Positions 8,647 to 17,504 of a stretch of 64,000 nucleotides of DNA are shown here, piece after piece. This DNA is from Cyclobacteriaceae bacterium (GTDB taxonomy: Bacteria > Bacteroidota > Bacteroidia > Cytophagales > Cyclobacteriaceae). Location of the stretch: NCBI GenBank assembly GCA_020436165.1, contig JAGQYI010000074.1, positions 19,731-83,730 on the forward strand. Direction: 5' to 3'. Numbering within the stretch: position 1 is the stretch's first letter; each line of letters begins with the position of its first letter. Under the pieces are notes generated by a model. The model did not search any database. It saw only the letters and a list, made by a program, of their open reading frames with translations, and was not told the origin of the DNA. Both the position numbers and the translations under genes were made by a program.

Positions 8647-9108
8647 ATGGAAACATTAAAATTTACAGTAATAAAAGATAAGAAGCAATATAACAGCTAT
8701 TGTAAAACCCTGGAACAATTGCTTATCAGTGAGGGTGAAAATGTTCAGGATGAGATTGAATTGCTTACGTTACTGATAGAAAAATGGGATGACGAACATA
8801 ATACGTTTAATGATGCTGACCCTATTGAATTGCTTAAATACTTAATGGACGACCATCATTTAAAGGCAAAAGACCTTGTCGAGATCTTAGATATTTCCAA
8901 GGGAACGATTTCCAAAATCCTTAACTACCACAAGGGTCTCTCTAAAGATACCATCCGAAAACTTTCCGAGTACTTCAAGGTATCACAAGAAGCCTTTAAC
9001 AGGCCCTATAAATTAATAAACAAGGTAAATCGTCAATTTCGTGATGCCAGCCTTATGAATACACCTAAAAACATAAACGTAGAACCTAGTAAGCCAGTAG
9101 TTGCATAA
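8647..9108 (+). CDS. higA: HigA-type antitoxin with XRE helix-turn-helix
   Basis: A 153-residue antitoxin. The N-terminal ~75 residues are acidic and probably contact the toxin; residues about 76-120 (LKAKDLVEILDISKGTIS, then LSKDTIRKLSEYFKVSQEAF) form a classical XRE DNA-binding helix-turn-helix. The C-terminal 30 residues after NRPYKLINKVNRQ look disordered and are longer than needed for the fold. Its stop codon is 5 bases before the restarted oxidoreductase ATG, so oxidoreductase expression may now depend on higBA transcription. Confidence 0.9.
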   Translation: METLKFTVIKDKKQYNSYCKTLEQLLISEGENVQDEIELLTLLIEKWDDEHNTFNDADPIELLKYLMDDHHLKAKDLVEILDISKGTISKILNYHKGLSKDTIRKLSEYFKVSQEAFNRPYKLINKVNRQFRDASLMNTPKNINVEPSKPVVA

Positions 9109-9111
9109 ATC

Positions 9112-9163
9112 AAATGCAAACTAAACCCCACTACGACTTTATCATCATCGGCTCCGGCTTTGG
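9112..9163 (+). repeat. Downstream copy of the duplicated 5' end of the GMC oxidoreductase gene
   Basis: Pair of 8182-8233. This copy is in frame with and part of the intact oxidoreductase gene and encodes the functional GSGFGG dinucleotide-binding turn. Confidence 0.9.
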
Positions 9164-10682
9164 TGGCTCTGTTTCTGCTTTGCGGTTGGCAGAAAAGGGT
9201 TATTCCGTGCTGGTAATTGAAAAGGGCAAGTGGTATAAAGATAAGGAGTTTCCTAAAACCAACTGGAATCTGAAGCGCTGGATGTGGTTGCCCGGGCTTA
9301 AACTGTTTGGCATATTAAAGCTCACTTTTTTTCGACATATTTCCGTGCTTTCCGGTGTAGGTGTGGGAGGTGGTTCATTGGTGTATGCCAATACCTTACC
9401 CAAACCCAAGCCACAGTTTTTCAATCATGGTTCGTGGGCCGGGCTAGCTGATTGGGAAAAAGAACTGGAACCTCACTATGAAACAGCCTGGCGCATGTTA
9501 GGCGCAGCCCAAAATCCGATGATTGAAGAGGCTGAGCAAGCTATGAAAGACCTTGCCCACTCTATTGACAAAGACAAAGCCTTTGAGTCTACCAAGGTTG
9601 CCGTCTATTTTGGAGAGTCAGGCAGAACCGTTGATGACCCTTACTTTGATGGCAAAGGGCCAACCCGAACCGGGTGCGTGGGCTGTGGCGCCTGCATGAC
9701 AGGCTGCCGTTATAATGCCAAAAATACACTAGATAAGAACTACCTCCACCTGGCGCAACAATTAGGCGTAGAAATACTTGCTGAAAGCAAGGTAAGCAAT
9801 GTGGAGCCCATCGGTAAAGCTGATGGTTCTGAAGGTTACAAAATAACCTATCATAAATCTACCCGATGGTTTTCCCATTCAAAAACTGTAACCGCAAAGG
9901 GAATTGTGTTTGCAGGAGGAGTGCTGGGAACAGTTTCCCTGCTCCTCAAGCTGCGAAAAACCAGCCTGCCTAATCTTAGCTCTAAAGTGGGTGATGAAGT
10001 GCGCTCCAATAATGAGGCCCTCATACTCAATGTAACGCTGGATAGGGAAAAAGACCTTTCCAAAGGCATTGCCATTGGCTCCATCATTGATCTGGACGAG
10101 AACAGCCATTTGGAGCCTGTAAAGTACGGAGCCGGTTCCGGTTTCTGGCGGTTACTGATGATGCCCATGGTGTCGGAAAAGAATTTCTTTTTACGAATTA
10201 TTAAGCTATTACTCATTCCCTTTACCGACCCCATCCGATGGCTTCGGGTGTTCTTTGTAAACGACTTTGCCAAACGTTCCTCGGTGCTATTATTCATGCA
10301 ACATCTCGATAGCACACTTCGGTTTAAAAGAGGTGTTTTTGGGATGAAGTCGAGATTGTCATCAGGAAAGGCTCCATCGGCCTTTATTCCGGAAGCGCAC
10401 AAGATTGCTCGCGAGCATGCTAAAATTACCAATTCAAAATCGGTTGTTATGTTAACGGAAACGTTAACAGGCATTCCTTCCACAGCACATATTTTAGGGG
10501 GAGCAGTAATGGGAAAAGATGGTCAATCGGGAGTAATTGATAAGGATAACAAAGTGTTTGGTTACGTCAATATGTATGTGTGCGATGGCTCCATGATTTC
10601 TGCCAACCCAGGTGTTAATCCTTCACTTAGCATTACAGCTATTTCTGAACGAGCAATGAGTAAAATTCAGAATAAGCTGTAA
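9114..10682 (+). CDS. GMC-family FAD oxidoreductase (cholesterol-oxidase-like)
   Basis: A 522-residue flavoenzyme. The N-terminal Rossmann motif is IIIGSGFGGSVSALRLAEKG (residues 10-29), and the GMC signature follows as SGVGVGGGSLVYANTLPKP near residue 80. Around residue 185 there is a cysteine cluster, GCVGCGACMTGCRYNAKN, typical of the bacterial sterol/alcohol oxidoreductase subgroup rather than plant-type GMC enzymes. The C-terminal FAD/substrate region contains PSTAHILGGAVMGKDGQSGVID and NPGVNPSLSITAISERA. Substrate is unknown; sterol, terpenoid or alcohol are possible. Its 5' end was duplicated by the upstream higBA insertion, so the present N-terminus may be imported. Confidence 0.9.
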   Translation: MQTKPHYDFIIIGSGFGGSVSALRLAEKGYSVLVIEKGKWYKDKEFPKTNWNLKRWMWLPGLKLFGILKLTFFRHISVLSGVGVGGGSLVYANTLPKPKPQFFNHGSWAGLADWEKELEPHYETAWRMLGAAQNPMIEEAEQAMKDLAHSIDKDKAFESTKVAVYFGESGRTVDDPYFDGKGPTRTGCVGCGACMTGCRYNAKNTLDKNYLHLAQQLGVEILAESKVSNVEPIGKADGSEGYKITYHKSTRWFSHSKTVTAKGIVFAGGVLGTVSLLLKLRKTSLPNLSSKVGDEVRSNNEALILNVTLDREKDLSKGIAIGSIIDLDENSHLEPVKYGAGSGFWRLLMMPMVSEKNFFLRIIKLLLIPFTDPIRWLRVFFVNDFAKRSSVLLFMQHLDSTLRFKRGVFGMKSRLSSGKAPSAFIPEAHKIAREHAKITNSKSVVMLTETLTGIPSTAHILGGAVMGKDGQSGVIDKDNKVFGYVNMYVCDGSMISANPGVNPSLSITAISERAMSKIQNKL

Positions 10683-10694
10683 CAAAACACCCCC

Positions 10695-11678
10695 TTACAT
10701 TTTAGCCAGCGCAGCTACAGCTTCCATCATTAAGGCTATGCCGGCATGCACAAACACTCCGCCCCAAATATTCCGGGAATAGTAGGCAAAAATGCCCAGT
10801 AGATAACCTCCAAAAACAGAACTGATCGCCTCTCCCATAGGTTTTTCAAAGTGCAGAAAAGCATATACACACACCATTGGCAAAATAGCATCTTTGCCCA
10901 TAAACCGCGCAAGGCCAATTACCAAAAACCCACGGAACAATAATTCTACGGAGAGAAAAGCAGACCCATAAAAAAACTCGTAAGGCATTACCAGCCAAAT
11001 TTTGGCTATGTCCCACTTTTCATCCATTCTATACGCATTAAACATGGGATAAGACTCTAAAAAAGAGTCTGTTTGTGCGGCTATTATTATAAGCGGAAGC
11101 ATTATTAACAAAAGCAGCATGTATGGCTTAACAATCACATTTTTTAATGTAAGACCAAAGAAAGACTCATAATGCTTGCGGGTAAACCACCAAACAACTA
11201 ATAATGGAATTAAGATGGTAAACAAATTTCTGACTTCTCCCAGAACCCTTCCGACATATACATAAGAAGATGTCCCAACCAGGTATTTTGCAATGTCGTA
11301 AGCTCCATGGTAACTTCCGTCAAAGGCCAAAACAACCATTGCAAAAATTGAGAGAAACCAGTAGCCAGGGCTGCGTAGATAATTTTTCTTACTACCTGAC
11401 AACCGAACGATCAAAACACCTCCAAAGTAGGCAAAACTGTAAAATGCTATGTACCTTATAAATCGAGGGAAAAACTCTTTAAGCGCAACATACTTTGTTT
11501 CAAATTCAACCGTAAAGTTTATACCAATGGCAAGAAGCAGAAAAATGGCAATCAACAGGTATTTTTTCGAGGAGAAGTCTTCCTCAAAGAACCTTTTTAC
11601 ATAAGAAGGTAATGGATAAAAAAGATTTTCAAGTTTGCTTTTCACGAGTAACGGGGCATAGCTCGTAAAATTATGCAA
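10695..11678 (-). CDS. CPBP/Abi-family intramembrane protease-like protein, divergent active site
   Basis: A 327-residue polytopic membrane protein with about eight hydrophobic segments and a C-terminal CPBP (Rce1/Abi-like) domain. The usual metalloprotease motifs are altered: EExxxR reads VELLFR in SVELLFRGF, FxxxH reads YAFLH in VYAFLHF, and HxxxN reads HAGIA. The first glutamate and the asparagine are therefore missing, so catalysis is doubtful. It begins one base after the ArsC-like gene ends and is the last gene of the E2-hslV-arsC run. Confidence 0.8.
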   Translation of the reverse strand: MHNFTSYAPLLVKSKLENLFYPLPSYVKRFFEEDFSSKKYLLIAIFLLLAIGINFTVEFETKYVALKEFFPRFIRYIAFYSFAYFGGVLIVRLSGSKKNYLRSPGYWFLSIFAMVVLAFDGSYHGAYDIAKYLVGTSSYVYVGRVLGEVRNLFTILIPLLVVWWFTRKHYESFFGLTLKNVIVKPYMLLLLIMLPLIIIAAQTDSFLESYPMFNAYRMDEKWDIAKIWLVMPYEFFYGSAFLSVELLFRGFLVIGLARFMGKDAILPMVCVYAFLHFEKPMGEAISSVFGGYLLGIFAYYSRNIWGGVFVHAGIALMMEAVAALAKM

Positions 11679-11679
11679 A

Positions 11680-12021
11680 CTACAACAACTTCCTTACATT
11701 CTCGGGAGGTCGTCCTAAAATGGCTTCATCGTCTTTCACTACAATGGGTCGCTCCAAAAGTTTAGGGTTTTCAGCTAACACTTTTACCCATTCATCTTCA
11801 GTAAGGTTTTTCCCTTTGAATTGTTGTTTAAAAAGTTCTTCGTTTTTACGAATTAAATAATCCACAGGCAAGTTTAGCTTGGAAAGCAGCTCGTAAATCT
11901 CATCCTCTGTGAGGGGTTCTTTCAGATAATCCACCACCTCCACATCAGCTTCAGCCTCTTTTATTAACTGCAATGTTTCCCGGCTTTTTTTGCACCGCGG
12001 ATTGTGATAAATGGTAAGCAT
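11680..12021 (-). CDS. ArsC/Spx-family thioredoxin-fold reductase
   Basis: A 113-residue protein of the ArsC family. It has the N-terminal redox cysteine in YHNPRCKKSRETL (Cys10) and the conserved basic residues in LLERPIVV and ILGRPPENV. Such proteins are annotated as glutathione/glutaredoxin-dependent arsenate reductases, but many (YffB-like) are not linked to arsenic. No ars operon genes are nearby; the gene sits between hslV and the CPBP gene with one-base gaps, so arsenate resistance is not supported by context. Confidence 0.87.
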   Translation of the reverse strand: MLTIYHNPRCKKSRETLQLIKEAEADVEVVDYLKEPLTEDEIYELLSKLNLPVDYLIRKNEELFKQQFKGKNLTEDEWVKVLAENPKLLERPIVVKDDEAILGRPPENVRKLL

Positions 12022-12022
12022 A

Positions 12023-12568
12023 TTATTTTACTTTTTCAACGATCAGGTTGTGGTTGGTATAAATGCAAATATCGGCTGCTATGTTTAGGCTTTCGCGAAC
12101 AATCTCTTCGGCAGATAACTGAGGGGCATGTTTTTTTAATGCATGAGCAGCTGCCTGTGCATACATTGCACCTGAGCCAATGGCTGCTATTTGATTGTCA
12201 GGCTCCAACACGTCTCCGGTTCCTGAAAGTACCAGAACTTCCTCTTTATTAGCCACTACCAGCATAGCTTCAAGCTTACGCAAGTAGCGATCCATCCGCC
12301 AGTCTTTTGCTAATTCAATTGCTGCGCGTTTCATGTTACCTCCGTAGGCGTTGAGTTTTTCATCAAAACGCTCCAAAAGCGTAAATGCATCTGCAGTGGA
12401 ACCTGCAAAGCCCGTTATTATTTTGCCGTCCTGAAGTGTGCGAACTTTCTTAACATTGCTTTTAGCAACATAATTACCCATGGTCGCTTGCCCATCTGCC
12501 CCTACCACCACTTCTCCGTTATGAACAATGGCTAATACCGTGGTAGATCGAACTCTTGTTTTACTCAT
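12023..12568 (-). CDS. hslV: ATP-dependent protease subunit HslV
   Basis: Proteasome-related threonine peptidase of the HslUV (ClpQY) complex. The mature N-terminal threonine is in [20 protein letters not shown], after removal of a short propeptide, and the [16 protein letters not shown] segment is typical. Length (181) is normal. The unfoldase partner hslU is not beside it, unlike in many proteobacteria. It follows the pyruvate dehydrogenase E2 gene by 60 bases and is followed after one base by the ArsC-like gene. Confidence 0.95.
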   Translation of the reverse strand: MSKTRVRSTTVLAIVHNGEVVVGADGQATMGNYVAKSNVKKVRTLQDGKIITGFAGSTADAFTLLERFDEKLNAYGGNMKRAAIELAKDWRMDRYLRKLEAMLVVANKEEVLVLSGTGDVLEPDNQIAAIGSGAMYAQAAAHALKKHAPQLSAEEIVRESLNIAADICIYTNHNLIVEKVK

Positions 12569-12628
12569 TATTTCGATTTTTTAGAATGGGTTAACAAAAG
12601 GCGTACCGTTGCCAACTTGGCAGTATAC

Positions 12629-14281
12629 CTATACTAAAATGCGCACGGGGTCTTCAAGAAGTCCCTTTAATGTTTTCAAAAATGCAGCACCTAGAGCGCC
12701 ATCTACCACTCTGTGGTCAGACGAAAGGGTAACTTTCATTACATTACCAGGAACTAATTGACCGTTTTTAACAACAGCTGTTTCTTTTATACCTCCAACT
12801 GCCAAAATACATGCGTCAGGTGGATTAATAATGGCGGTAAATTCTTCTACGCCAAACATTCCCAGGTTAGAAATAGTAAACGTATTGCCTTCCCAATCCT
12901 GTGGCTGAAGCTGCTTGTTAGCTGCTTTTCCAGCTAAATCTTTAATCTCGGCCGAAATATGCGATAGTGACTTATTGTCTGCAAAACGAACCACAGGCAC
13001 CAAAAGTCCTTCATCAACTGCCACGGCAACTCCAATATGAATGTGTTTGTTATATCTGATCTTATCGCCAAGCCATGAAGAGTTTACTTTCGGATGTTGA
13101 CGCAAGGCAGCAGCAGTAGCTTTCACAACTAAATCGTTAAAGGAAACTTTAACAGGAGATACTTCATTAATGCTTTTTCTTGCTTCAATGGCTTTGTCCA
13201 TGTTAATTTCCATGGTAACATAGAAGTGTGGAGAGGTGAATTTACTCTCTGACAATCTTTTTGCGATAGTTTTACGCATTTGCGAAACAGGCACTTCCTC
13301 GTAGCTCTCTTCCCCAACAACAGCTGGCAATGCTACCGGAGAAGCTGGCTTTCCTTTCTCAGCTGCTGGCTCCATTTGAGGTTGAGCAGAAGGCTGGAAT
13401 GCTTCCACGTCTCTTTTTACAATTCTGCCATGATCTCCGGAACCTTTAATTTGGGCAATATCGTAACCCAAGTCCCTGGCTAGTTTTTTTGCCAAAGGCG
13501 AAGCCTTTACCCTACCGTTTGATTCAGAAGTTGATACAACAGGTGCTGCAACCGTTGCTTGAGCTACCGATTCTACTGCCAGAGCTTTCTTCACTTCAGG
13601 CTCCTTAACAGGAGCTGGTTCGCTGGCAGATGCACTGGCAACCGGTTTTGATTGCTCAGCTTTCAACAAGGTTTCGTAGTCTGCTCCCTTTTCACCAATT
13701 ATGGCAATAACCCCTTCAACGGCAATAGATTCTCCTGCTTTAGGGCCAATATATAACAATGTTCCATCCTCATACGATTCAAGCTCCATTGTAGCTTTGT
13801 CTGTTTCAACTTCTGCCAAAATATCTCCTGAAGACACCTGGTCGCCCACTTTCTTCAACCATGAGGCTATCACACCTTCCGTCATAGTGTCACTCATTTT
13901 TGGCATGCGTACCACACTGGCGTTGATACCGGATGTATCTATTTTTTCAGCAGGAGCTGAGTCTGCTACTGCTACTTCTTTTTGTTCCTCTTTAGCAGGA
14001 GTACTTTTCTTTTCTTCTTCAAGTAAAGACTTATAATCCTCTCCCTTTTCTCCAATTATGGCTATTACCCCATCAACTGGAGCTGCCTCTTTTTCTTCTA
14101 CTCCAATATATAAGAGCGTGCCATCATTGTAAGACTCCAGTTCCATGGTGGCCTTGTCTGTTTCTACCTCTGCTAAAATATCTCCTGAAGACACCTTATC
14201 GCCCACTTTCTTTAACCAAGAGGCTATTACCCCTTCGGTCATCGTATCACTCATTTTGGGCATTCTAATAACTTCCGCCAT
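12629..14281 (-). CDS. pdhC: Pyruvate dehydrogenase complex E2 (dihydrolipoamide acetyltransferase)
   Basis: Core of the pyruvate dehydrogenase complex, transferring the acetyl group from lipoyl to CoA. The 550 residues hold two lipoyl domains (about 1-78 and 122-198), each with the lipoylated lysine in ETDKATMELES, then an E3-binding domain (about 262-298, KASPLAKKLARDLGYDIAQ), then the catalytic acyltransferase domain ending with SSDHRVVDGALGAAFL. Linkers are rich in Ala, Pro, Lys and Glu. The two lipoyl domains are almost identical in protein and very similar in DNA. A near-perfect promoter stands upstream. E1 and E3 genes are not in the window. Confidence 0.96.
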   Translation of the reverse strand: MAEVIRMPKMSDTMTEGVIASWLKKVGDKVSSGDILAEVETDKATMELESYNDGTLLYIGVEEKEAAPVDGVIAIIGEKGEDYKSLLEEEKKSTPAKEEQKEVAVADSAPAEKIDTSGINASVVRMPKMSDTMTEGVIASWLKKVGDQVSSGDILAEVETDKATMELESYEDGTLLYIGPKAGESIAVEGVIAIIGEKGADYETLLKAEQSKPVASASASEPAPVKEPEVKKALAVESVAQATVAAPVVSTSESNGRVKASPLAKKLARDLGYDIAQIKGSGDHGRIVKRDVEAFQPSAQPQMEPAAEKGKPASPVALPAVVGEESYEEVPVSQMRKTIAKRLSESKFTSPHFYVTMEINMDKAIEARKSINEVSPVKVSFNDLVVKATAAALRQHPKVNSSWLGDKIRYNKHIHIGVAVAVDEGLLVPVVRFADNKSLSHISAEIKDLAGKAANKQLQPQDWEGNTFTISNLGMFGVEEFTAIINPPDACILAVGGIKETAVVKNGQLVPGNVMKVTLSSDHRVVDGALGAAFLKTLKGLLEDPVRILV

Positions 14282-14300
14282 AATTCGATTGTTAAGTGTG

Positions 14301-14331
14301 CAAAATTAGCAGGGATATGCCTACTTACAAA
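14301..14331 (-). promoter_or_regulatory. Bacteroidota-type promoter for pdhC
   Basis: On the minus strand TTTG (14331-14328), exactly 19 bases, then TAATTTTG (14308-14301). This is a full match to the Bacteroidota housekeeping promoter and gives a predicted leader of roughly a dozen bases before the ATG at 14281. Confidence 0.75.
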
Positions 14332-14357
14332 CAAAACGTGAATAGTTCTACATTTTT

Positions 14358-17273
14358 TTAGAATCCAAGGCTGCCAATTAAAAACTCAAACTGACCTTGT
14401 TGATTATCGATCAAGTAAACATATCTTACACCAAGCTCTAGTTGTGGCAAGGCTCGCAAAACATTGAAATCGAATTTAAGGTCGATGCCTGTTGAGTTAT
14501 AGCTCCTCTGACTTGGATTATATCCCGTTACGTTAGTCTTTCCATACCCATAATCGTAAAACAAGGTTGCCTTAACCCGCTGGATATAAACAAATGGTCC
14601 AATACCTAAATCAGGATAAAAAAGAGGTAAATCATAATTAGATCTAAGCACATAAAAGTCCTCAAAAGTTCGAGCAGGGTAGCCTCTGGGATAAGGCATT
14701 CTATTGTTAAAAAAGTGTTCGTTTGAGGTGTAGGTAATCTTCTGATGCTGCCAACCACCAAAGAAATTAATTGAATGATGCTTTAAAAGCCCAGGGAAGT
14801 ACAATTGACCCTTAACAGCAGTTAAACCTCCTTTATAGTCACCTCCGTATGGAGTGGAGTAATTTTCGAATGTAAATGCCTGGCCAAATTTACTGTATAT
14901 ATCCCGTTTACTCTGGCTCAATAAATTATACCAACTGAACACAAATTCATTACTTAGTAATTCTCCATCACTCAAAAGGTTGGTAAGAATAACATCTTCA
15001 TCTGTAATTATGCTATTTAAATTTGAAATAGCTGTAATGCCAAAATAATTATGAAATTCAATTCTTGAATGGAATTTGGAGTGAGTTAAAAGTAAGGGTA
15101 TCCTCAAACCCGCCTTTAAGGTTGTTTCATTCCAGGTACGGCTTTCTTCATAAAGATTAACAATTGAGGTATCATTTTTTATATAGAAAGTACTTCTGTC
15201 TGCTTTTCGTTTCCCATATGTAGCAGTAACATCAATTATAGGATAAAGCGATTGAAAACTAGTACGGGCTACTGCTTTTACATTCCCTATATTATCGAAC
15301 TCGGCTCCCAGAAATATATCTGATGTGCTTAAAATATTGTTTGAATAAACACCCAGTTCCAATTCAGTAGTACTACCTGTAAACAAAGGACCCCAGCTAT
15401 GAATTTTAAACGGTTTTTTATGGTATCTGGAAACCTGGTATGTTGAATCGGGAACTGAGAACAATATATCCTGATTTGCTTCCTTTTCGGTAATCGTTTG
15501 GTACAATTTAACTGCATTATCTTTTACCTGATCTATCGGTTCCCAGGCAGAGGGGTCAAATGGAATGCGAACTATATCGTTACCATTTACTGTAAAGTTA
15601 TTGTAGTAAATATACCTTCCATCTAAACTTATGGCCGGGTTAGACGCTCCATATTTGGCCGATGTAATCCTAAATTTCTTATTCGAACTGGTATTGATAA
15701 CATAAATATTATCTATACCTGTGTAGCCCGAGTTATAAAACAAATAATTATCCCAAAGTACAGGATGACCAATGTGTTCGAATGAATACGGAAGTAATAC
15801 CTTCTTTTCACCTGTTTCATAATCTATTTGAACAATTCCCTTTTTCTGATCGAATTGATCAAACACTACGATTGTTTTGCTTTCGTTGTCCCAGGCAGGC
15901 ATAGAATACAATGCATTTGTTTTGTTTTCAAATCGTTTCAGTATTTTGCCTGTGTATGCATCAATAACCACTAAATACGTTTCATAGTCTGTGTTGTTAT
16001 CCACAGCAACAATTTTAGTTCTGTCCGGTGAAATGGCAGCACCTGAATAGCGAGATTTAAACGTTAGTTGTTTGAATTGGCCGGTCGCTATGTTGTATGT
16101 ATTTATAACAGAATAGGTTCGTTTCAGCCACCTTGGGTCGTATCTGTATTCCGTCCATACAACCGTATTCCCGGCAGCCGATAAAAAACCCGGATCATTT
16201 ACCGGACCAAGCGCACGCACTTTTTTCTCTTCCCCTGTATCAGGGTCGGTAAGTACCAATTGGCTTATATCGTCAAGACCTGACTTGATTGATACCAATC
16301 CACCTCCATCAATTGGTTGCGGATAATCGTAGTTGGTATAAATTTTTGATTTACGGGATGAAATTGTTTGAAAATCCGTTAATCGTTCCTGATCTATCTG
16401 TTGCTGCCATCGGGTTTTTAAATCGGCCATCATTTGTTCATACAAGGCAGGCATTTTTAGACCTGTCTCCTTTTTCATGGCAAACGAGTATTCAAATGGG
16501 ATAAAGGGTAATCGCCAGGTTCTGTCAACAATTTTATCCATTGCCTCCAGACCGTATTTATCTTTTAGATAAGTAGAAAAAATATACCCGAACTCATAGT
16601 GGCTGGTAATATAATCTTTGTAAGACCTCAGGTATTGTTTGTTGTAACTAAACGCTCCCTTTTCCAAAAGATTTGCCCGAATAACCATAGAAAAATCAGG
16701 GATTCTGCCTCGTCCACTATGTGTGAGGGCCGTTTCCATTCCTACAGCATCTCCTTCCCAATACCACAACGGAACCGATCCTGAAGCAACCACGCTCTGT
16801 GCATAATCGCCTAATAGGTAGTGGATGAATTTGGTGAATCCTGTTTTACTCTTATCGTATTGAACCACATGCCTGAATTCATGCACTGCCAGCAAATCCA
16901 GCCAATCGAGCGTACCTGCAAAATTGTAGTTCTGAGGGCTCATGGTATAAAACTCTGAACGCCTGGGCCCTAAGGTTACAAAACCATTGGATACGGAATT
17001 TTGGTTTTGAAGTATAATAGGGATTTTTTTCGGTTCAACGCCCAATGATTTTGCATCTGGCTTATACAGGTGTTCCATAGTATTAGCCATACGTTGGCCC
17101 TGTGTTTCAAAACCACTTGGAAATATAATCTGAAAATGAGGCGTATTGATTTGTTGCCATTTAAAGGTAGAAGGCAATGTAGGCAAAGTAGTTTGCGAAT
17201 ATGTTCTTCCAGCAGATAACAAAAACAGCCAAAAAATAAGTTTTACACTTGCTGAAAAACGAAATTCACTCAT
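14358..17273 (-). CDS. Envelope metalloprotease-like protein with TolB propeller and C-terminal barrel
   Basis: A 971-residue exported protein. Residues 1-27 are a signal peptide. The first domain has a gluzincin-type zinc motif: HEFRH at 131-135 and a candidate third ligand Glu173 in WYWEGDAVGME. Residues about 300-600 contain WD40/TolB-like beta-propeller repeats (AISPDRTKIVAVD, NPAISLDGRYIYY). The last ~330 residues are rich in alternating hydrophobic and aromatic residues and end in a strand ending in Phe (LIGSLGF), typical of an outer-membrane beta-barrel. It starts 3 bases after the ferredoxin gene. Function is not established. Confidence 0.82.
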   Translation of the reverse strand: MSEFRFSASVKLIFWLFLLSAGRTYSQTTLPTLPSTFKWQQINTPHFQIIFPSGFETQGQRMANTMEHLYKPDAKSLGVEPKKIPIILQNQNSVSNGFVTLGPRRSEFYTMSPQNYNFAGTLDWLDLLAVHEFRHVVQYDKSKTGFTKFIHYLLGDYAQSVVASGSVPLWYWEGDAVGMETALTHSGRGRIPDFSMVIRANLLEKGAFSYNKQYLRSYKDYITSHYEFGYIFSTYLKDKYGLEAMDKIVDRTWRLPFIPFEYSFAMKKETGLKMPALYEQMMADLKTRWQQQIDQERLTDFQTISSRKSKIYTNYDYPQPIDGGGLVSIKSGLDDISQLVLTDPDTGEEKKVRALGPVNDPGFLSAAGNTVVWTEYRYDPRWLKRTYSVINTYNIATGQFKQLTFKSRYSGAAISPDRTKIVAVDNNTDYETYLVVIDAYTGKILKRFENKTNALYSMPAWDNESKTIVVFDQFDQKKGIVQIDYETGEKKVLLPYSFEHIGHPVLWDNYLFYNSGYTGIDNIYVINTSSNKKFRITSAKYGASNPAISLDGRYIYYNNFTVNGNDIVRIPFDPSAWEPIDQVKDNAVKLYQTITEKEANQDILFSVPDSTYQVSRYHKKPFKIHSWGPLFTGSTTELELGVYSNNILSTSDIFLGAEFDNIGNVKAVARTSFQSLYPIIDVTATYGKRKADRSTFYIKNDTSIVNLYEESRTWNETTLKAGLRIPLLLTHSKFHSRIEFHNYFGITAISNLNSIITDEDVILTNLLSDGELLSNEFVFSWYNLLSQSKRDIYSKFGQAFTFENYSTPYGGDYKGGLTAVKGQLYFPGLLKHHSINFFGGWQHQKITYTSNEHFFNNRMPYPRGYPARTFEDFYVLRSNYDLPLFYPDLGIGPFVYIQRVKATLFYDYGYGKTNVTGYNPSQRSYNSTGIDLKFDFNVLRALPQLELGVRYVYLIDNQQGQFEFLIGSLGF

Positions 17274-17276
17274 AAT

Positions 17277-17504
17277 TTAAACCTGCTTTACATGTATAAT
17301 TTTTACCGGGCAAGCCTCTGCTGCCTTAATATTTTCATCAAGTTCATCTTCACGTACTTTGACTGTGTAGAAACCCTTACGGTTTACTCCACCCAGCAAA
17401 GTTGCTTTCCCATCTTTTTTTGACATACGCCAACGGTCGTAGGCAATCTCAACGCAATAATTACAACCGATGCACTTCTCTCTTTGGTGCGTAATTATAA
17501 CCAT
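17277..17504 (-). CDS. Small single-cluster ferredoxin
   Basis: A 75-residue ferredoxin with CIGCNYC (Cys11, 14, 17) and the fourth ligand Cys65 before proline in AEACPVKII, sufficient for one [4Fe-4S] cluster. A second cluster motif is absent. Its ATG overlaps the stop codon of the U32 gene (TAATG), so the two are coupled, suggesting that it supplies electrons or cluster-related help to the U32 protein or acts in the same pathway. Confidence 0.92.
   Translation of the reverse strand: MVIITHQREKCIGCNYCVEIAYDRWRMSKKDGKATLLGGVNRKGFYTVKVREDELDENIKAAEACPVKIIHVKQV

Noticed and set aside
9851..10483. A 210-residue open frame on the minus strand opposite the GMC oxidoreductase
   Set aside because: It is the antisense of conserved GMC coding sequence, with no family resemblance or start context.
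11680..12021. ArsC-like gene as part of an arsenic resistance operon
   Set aside because: No arsB, arsA or arsR is adjacent, and many ArsC-family proteins are unrelated to arsenate.
12609..12622. Small palindrome TTGCCAACTTGGCA between hslV and pdhC as a terminator or operator
   Set aside because: The stem is only about five or six base pairs with no T run, and the genes around it are in the same direction; not enough support.
13770..14266. Duplicated lipoyl segment as an assembly artefact
   Set aside because: Multi-lipoyl E2 proteins are common and the two copies differ at many silent positions.
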